Positions 4,206-5,933 of a stretch of 5,933 bases of DNA are shown piece by piece. Each line of letters begins with the position of its first letter. Position 1 is the first letter of the stretch. Location: NCBI GenBank assembly GCA_031278055.1, contig JAITLD010000031.1, positions 1-5,933 of the forward strand, given 5' to 3'. The stretch is from Rickettsiales bacterium. Lineage in GTDB: Bacteria > Pseudomonadota > Alphaproteobacteria > Rs-D84. The position numbers were made by a program, and so were the translations under genes. The notes under the pieces were generated by a model that did no database searches, had not been told where the DNA came from, and saw only the letters and a list, made by a program, of their open reading frames with translations.

Positions 4206-5933
4206 ATGAATAAATTTTTTGCCATAACCTTCTTGTTATTTGCTTCGTCAGCGTTTGCCGAGGTGATGCCGGTTTATGAAGAAGAAATTATCGAAGAAGT
4301 CGAGGAAATAGTTGAACCGGAACAAAAGTCAGTTGCGCCCATTCAGGTGGTGGAACCGGCGACATCCACGATGCGCGCTGCCCAGAATCTCCGCACAGTC
4401 GGCCGACAGGCGGCAGGGAATACCCCCACATCGAGAGCGGTCGGCACACGTTCGGCCGCAACACAGACGGGTCGGGGTCAGAGCACAACGGGAACTTCAA
4501 ATAGTTCGCGCCCCGTTTCATCCAGAACAGTGACGGTGGCTAATCGCGCAACTGTTCAATCACGTGCAACCAGCCGCAGCCGGACATTGGCCAATTCTAT
4601 CGCTGACACTGCCGCACCCACGACGCGCGAGGCGGCGGGTTCGGAAAGAACTGTCCAGGCAAGGGCCGGGAATCTTTATAATTCGGCGCGCGTCGGGCTG
4701 GCCGGAACGGCGATTACCTCGGGACTTCGTGGCACCTCCACGGTTTCCGCCAGGGTCGGCACCAGTGGAACAACAACATCACTGTTTAATTCGACTACAA
4801 CCGCGACCTCGGGCATAAGCGCGGAAGAACTGGCCGCGCAGACCGATTTCTGCAAGGCACAATATGTATCGTGTATGGATAATTTCTGCAATGTCTTGGA
4901 TGACAACCAAGGCCGTTGCACCTGCAGTTCGAACATAACAAAATATGAAAAAACCGAGGCCGCGTTAAAACAGGCGACTATCGATTTGCAGGACGTCGCG
5001 ACGAAAATCAAATATTTGGGCCTATCCAAGGACGAAGTGAAATCCTTGTTCACAATGACAGCTGCCGAAGAGGCGTTGCGCGGCACGTCGGATACTAGCG
5101 AATTGAAAAGTAATCTTGACGGCATACAGAAATTGCTTATAGATCCGTCGAGCGGGGCGATCACGTCCGGCAGCGTTCTGTCCCTTGATATGAACAGTTT
5201 CGATTTCAATAACGGATTCGACCTTAACAGCTTTATGAACAACGGAACCTCCATCGGCAATCAGCGCGGCGCGGCGCTGTTCGACACGGCCAAAGCGCGC
5301 TGCGCGAGCGTAATAACAGAATGTCGTAAACAGGGCGTCGATTCCAATATGTTGACCGCAAATTACGACTTGGAAATCGATAAGCAGTGCATCGCGTATG
5401 AACGGGCTTTGACTGATTCCAACGACCAGATGAAGACGACTATACGAAACGCGACGACTGTTTTGCAGCAGGCCCGTCTGATGGTCGCGCAAAACAAGAA
5501 CAAATATGACATGAAAGGCTGCGTGAACGCGCTTGATGCCTGTATGGTCGATGATTTTGTGTGCGGCGATGATTATAAGAACTGTCTCGACATGACGGGG
5601 CAGTACATAGTCAGCGGGGAAATTGTAGTTGGAAGCGAGCCTAAGACAGACAATATAAAAAACAACTGGGCTTATGGATCGTCTAATGCGTTCTATGGCG
5701 CTTCCGATGACTCTCTGACCGAGATGATTGAAAGTCTGTTCAAGGATAATTCATCAGATAAAAATCTTGCCTCGTTTCTAAATGATAAAATTGGATACAT
5801 TGAAAGTAACACTGACAGGATTGTTGGCAGGTGCTCCAACATACTCAACCAATGCCAGAATTACACATTTGAAGACGGCAAGTATAAAGAAGGCAATTTA
5901 GTAATAAAAGAATACCTGTTGCGCACGCTAACA
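4206..5933 (+). CDS. Secreted Cys-rich protein of unknown function, 3' end beyond the window
   Basis: The frame is open for 576 codons from ATG 4206 to the window edge; the start has GGAG 7 nt upstream and its own promoter. Residues 1-18 are a Sec signal peptide ending SAFA. Residues 19-39 hold ten Glu. Residues 42-216 contain no Lys but 18 Arg (57-183), in low-complexity Ser/Thr/Ala/Gly sequence, likely disordered. From 216 on there are 14 Cys (216, 223, 228, 238, 240, 366, 373, 395, 439, 446, 453, 460, 543, 550), with C-x6-C spacing recurring at 216/223, 366/373, 439/446/453/460 and 543/550. The stretch about 244-312 (KYEKTEAALKQATIDLQDVA onward) looks helical. The domain pattern suggests a disulfide-bonded periplasmic or surface protein. 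I do not recognise a characterised family. The missing 3' end could hold a transmembrane anchor or further repeats. Confidence 0.88.
   Translation, partial: MNKFFAITFLLFASSAFAEVMPVYEEEIIEEVEEIVEPEQKSVAPIQVVEPATSTMRAAQNLRTVGRQAAGNTPTSRAVGTRSAATQTGRGQSTTGTSNSSRPVSSRTVTVANRATVQSRATSRSRTLANSIADTAAPTTREAAGSERTVQARAGNLYNSARVGLAGTAITSGLRGTSTVSARVGTSGTTTSLFNSTTTATSGISAEELAAQTDFCKAQYVSCMDNFCNVLDDNQGRCTCSSNITKYEKTEAALKQATIDLQDVATKIKYLGLSKDEVKSLFTMTAAEEALRGTSDTSELKSNLDGIQKLLIDPSSGAITSGSVLSLDMNSFDFNNGFDLNSFMNNGTSIGNQRGAALFDTAKARCASVITECRKQGVDSNMLTANYDLEIDKQCIAYERALTDSNDQMKTTIRNATTVLQQARLMVAQNKNKYDMKGCVNALDACMVDDFVCGDDYKNCLDMTGQYIVSGEIVVGSEPKTDNIKNNWAYGSSNAFYGASDDSLTEMIESLFKDNSSDKNLASFLNDKIGYIESNTDRIVGRCSNILNQCQNYTFEDGKYKEGNLVIKEYLLRTLT

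Noticed and set aside
4676..5492. Minus-strand open frames inside the secreted-protein gene
   Set aside because: The plus-strand frame has a promoter, ribosome site, signal peptide and patterned cysteines; the minus frames have none of these.

Overview
The window looks like chromosomal DNA of a Gram-negative bacterium. The pointers are a periplasmic Slt-type lytic transglycosylase, cleavable Sec signal peptides, and short TTCCCGC-type hairpin repeats between genes. The gene style and the secreted Cys-rich protein at the right end fit an uncultured, possibly host-associated alphaproteobacterium. That placement is an impression, not a demonstration.

Left part (1-953): a compact minus-strand metal-response operon. 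Reading in the direction of transcription, a sigma70-type promoter (TTGACA, 17 bp, TATACT) carries two 19-bp pseudo-palindromes of the same design (TATATCCC-N3-GGGATATA and a one-mismatch copy). It is followed by a 34-residue Cys-rich peptide (768-872) built from repeated C-x-C-x-x-x hexapeptides, which is a metallothionein. Next come a perfect 11-bp hairpin, a 115-residue three-helix membrane protein with MerT-like Cys placement (374-721), and a CsoR/DUF156-family repressor with the intact Cu(I) Cys-His-Cys triad (78-383). The likely logic is an autoregulated copper (or related soft metal) circuit: the repressor leaves the two operators when metal binds, releasing a sequestering peptide, a membrane metal-handling protein and more repressor.

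Repeat zone (1-63 and about 954-1225): copies of a short composite repeat, made of an ATTCCCGC-N4-GCGGGAAT hairpin plus an AACTCTGAACTCTCAATT module. Copies on the two sides of the metal operon are in opposite orientation. A further copy supplies the last 14 codons and the stop codon of rnhB.

Middle (1181-4098): a minus-strand gene run nrdR - slt-type lytic transglycosylase - rnhB, with a 16-nt gap and then a 38-nt overlap. nrdR has no visible Shine-Dalgarno, and its best promoter places the transcription start on or next to the ATG, so it may be leaderless.

Right end (4206-5933): a divergent plus-strand gene with its own good promoter. It encodes a secreted protein that runs off the window (576 codons seen): a signal peptide, a Glu-rich block, a long Lys-free Arg/Ser/Thr/Ala-rich segment, then a Cys-rich domain in which the C-x6-C spacing recurs. 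Its function is unknown.
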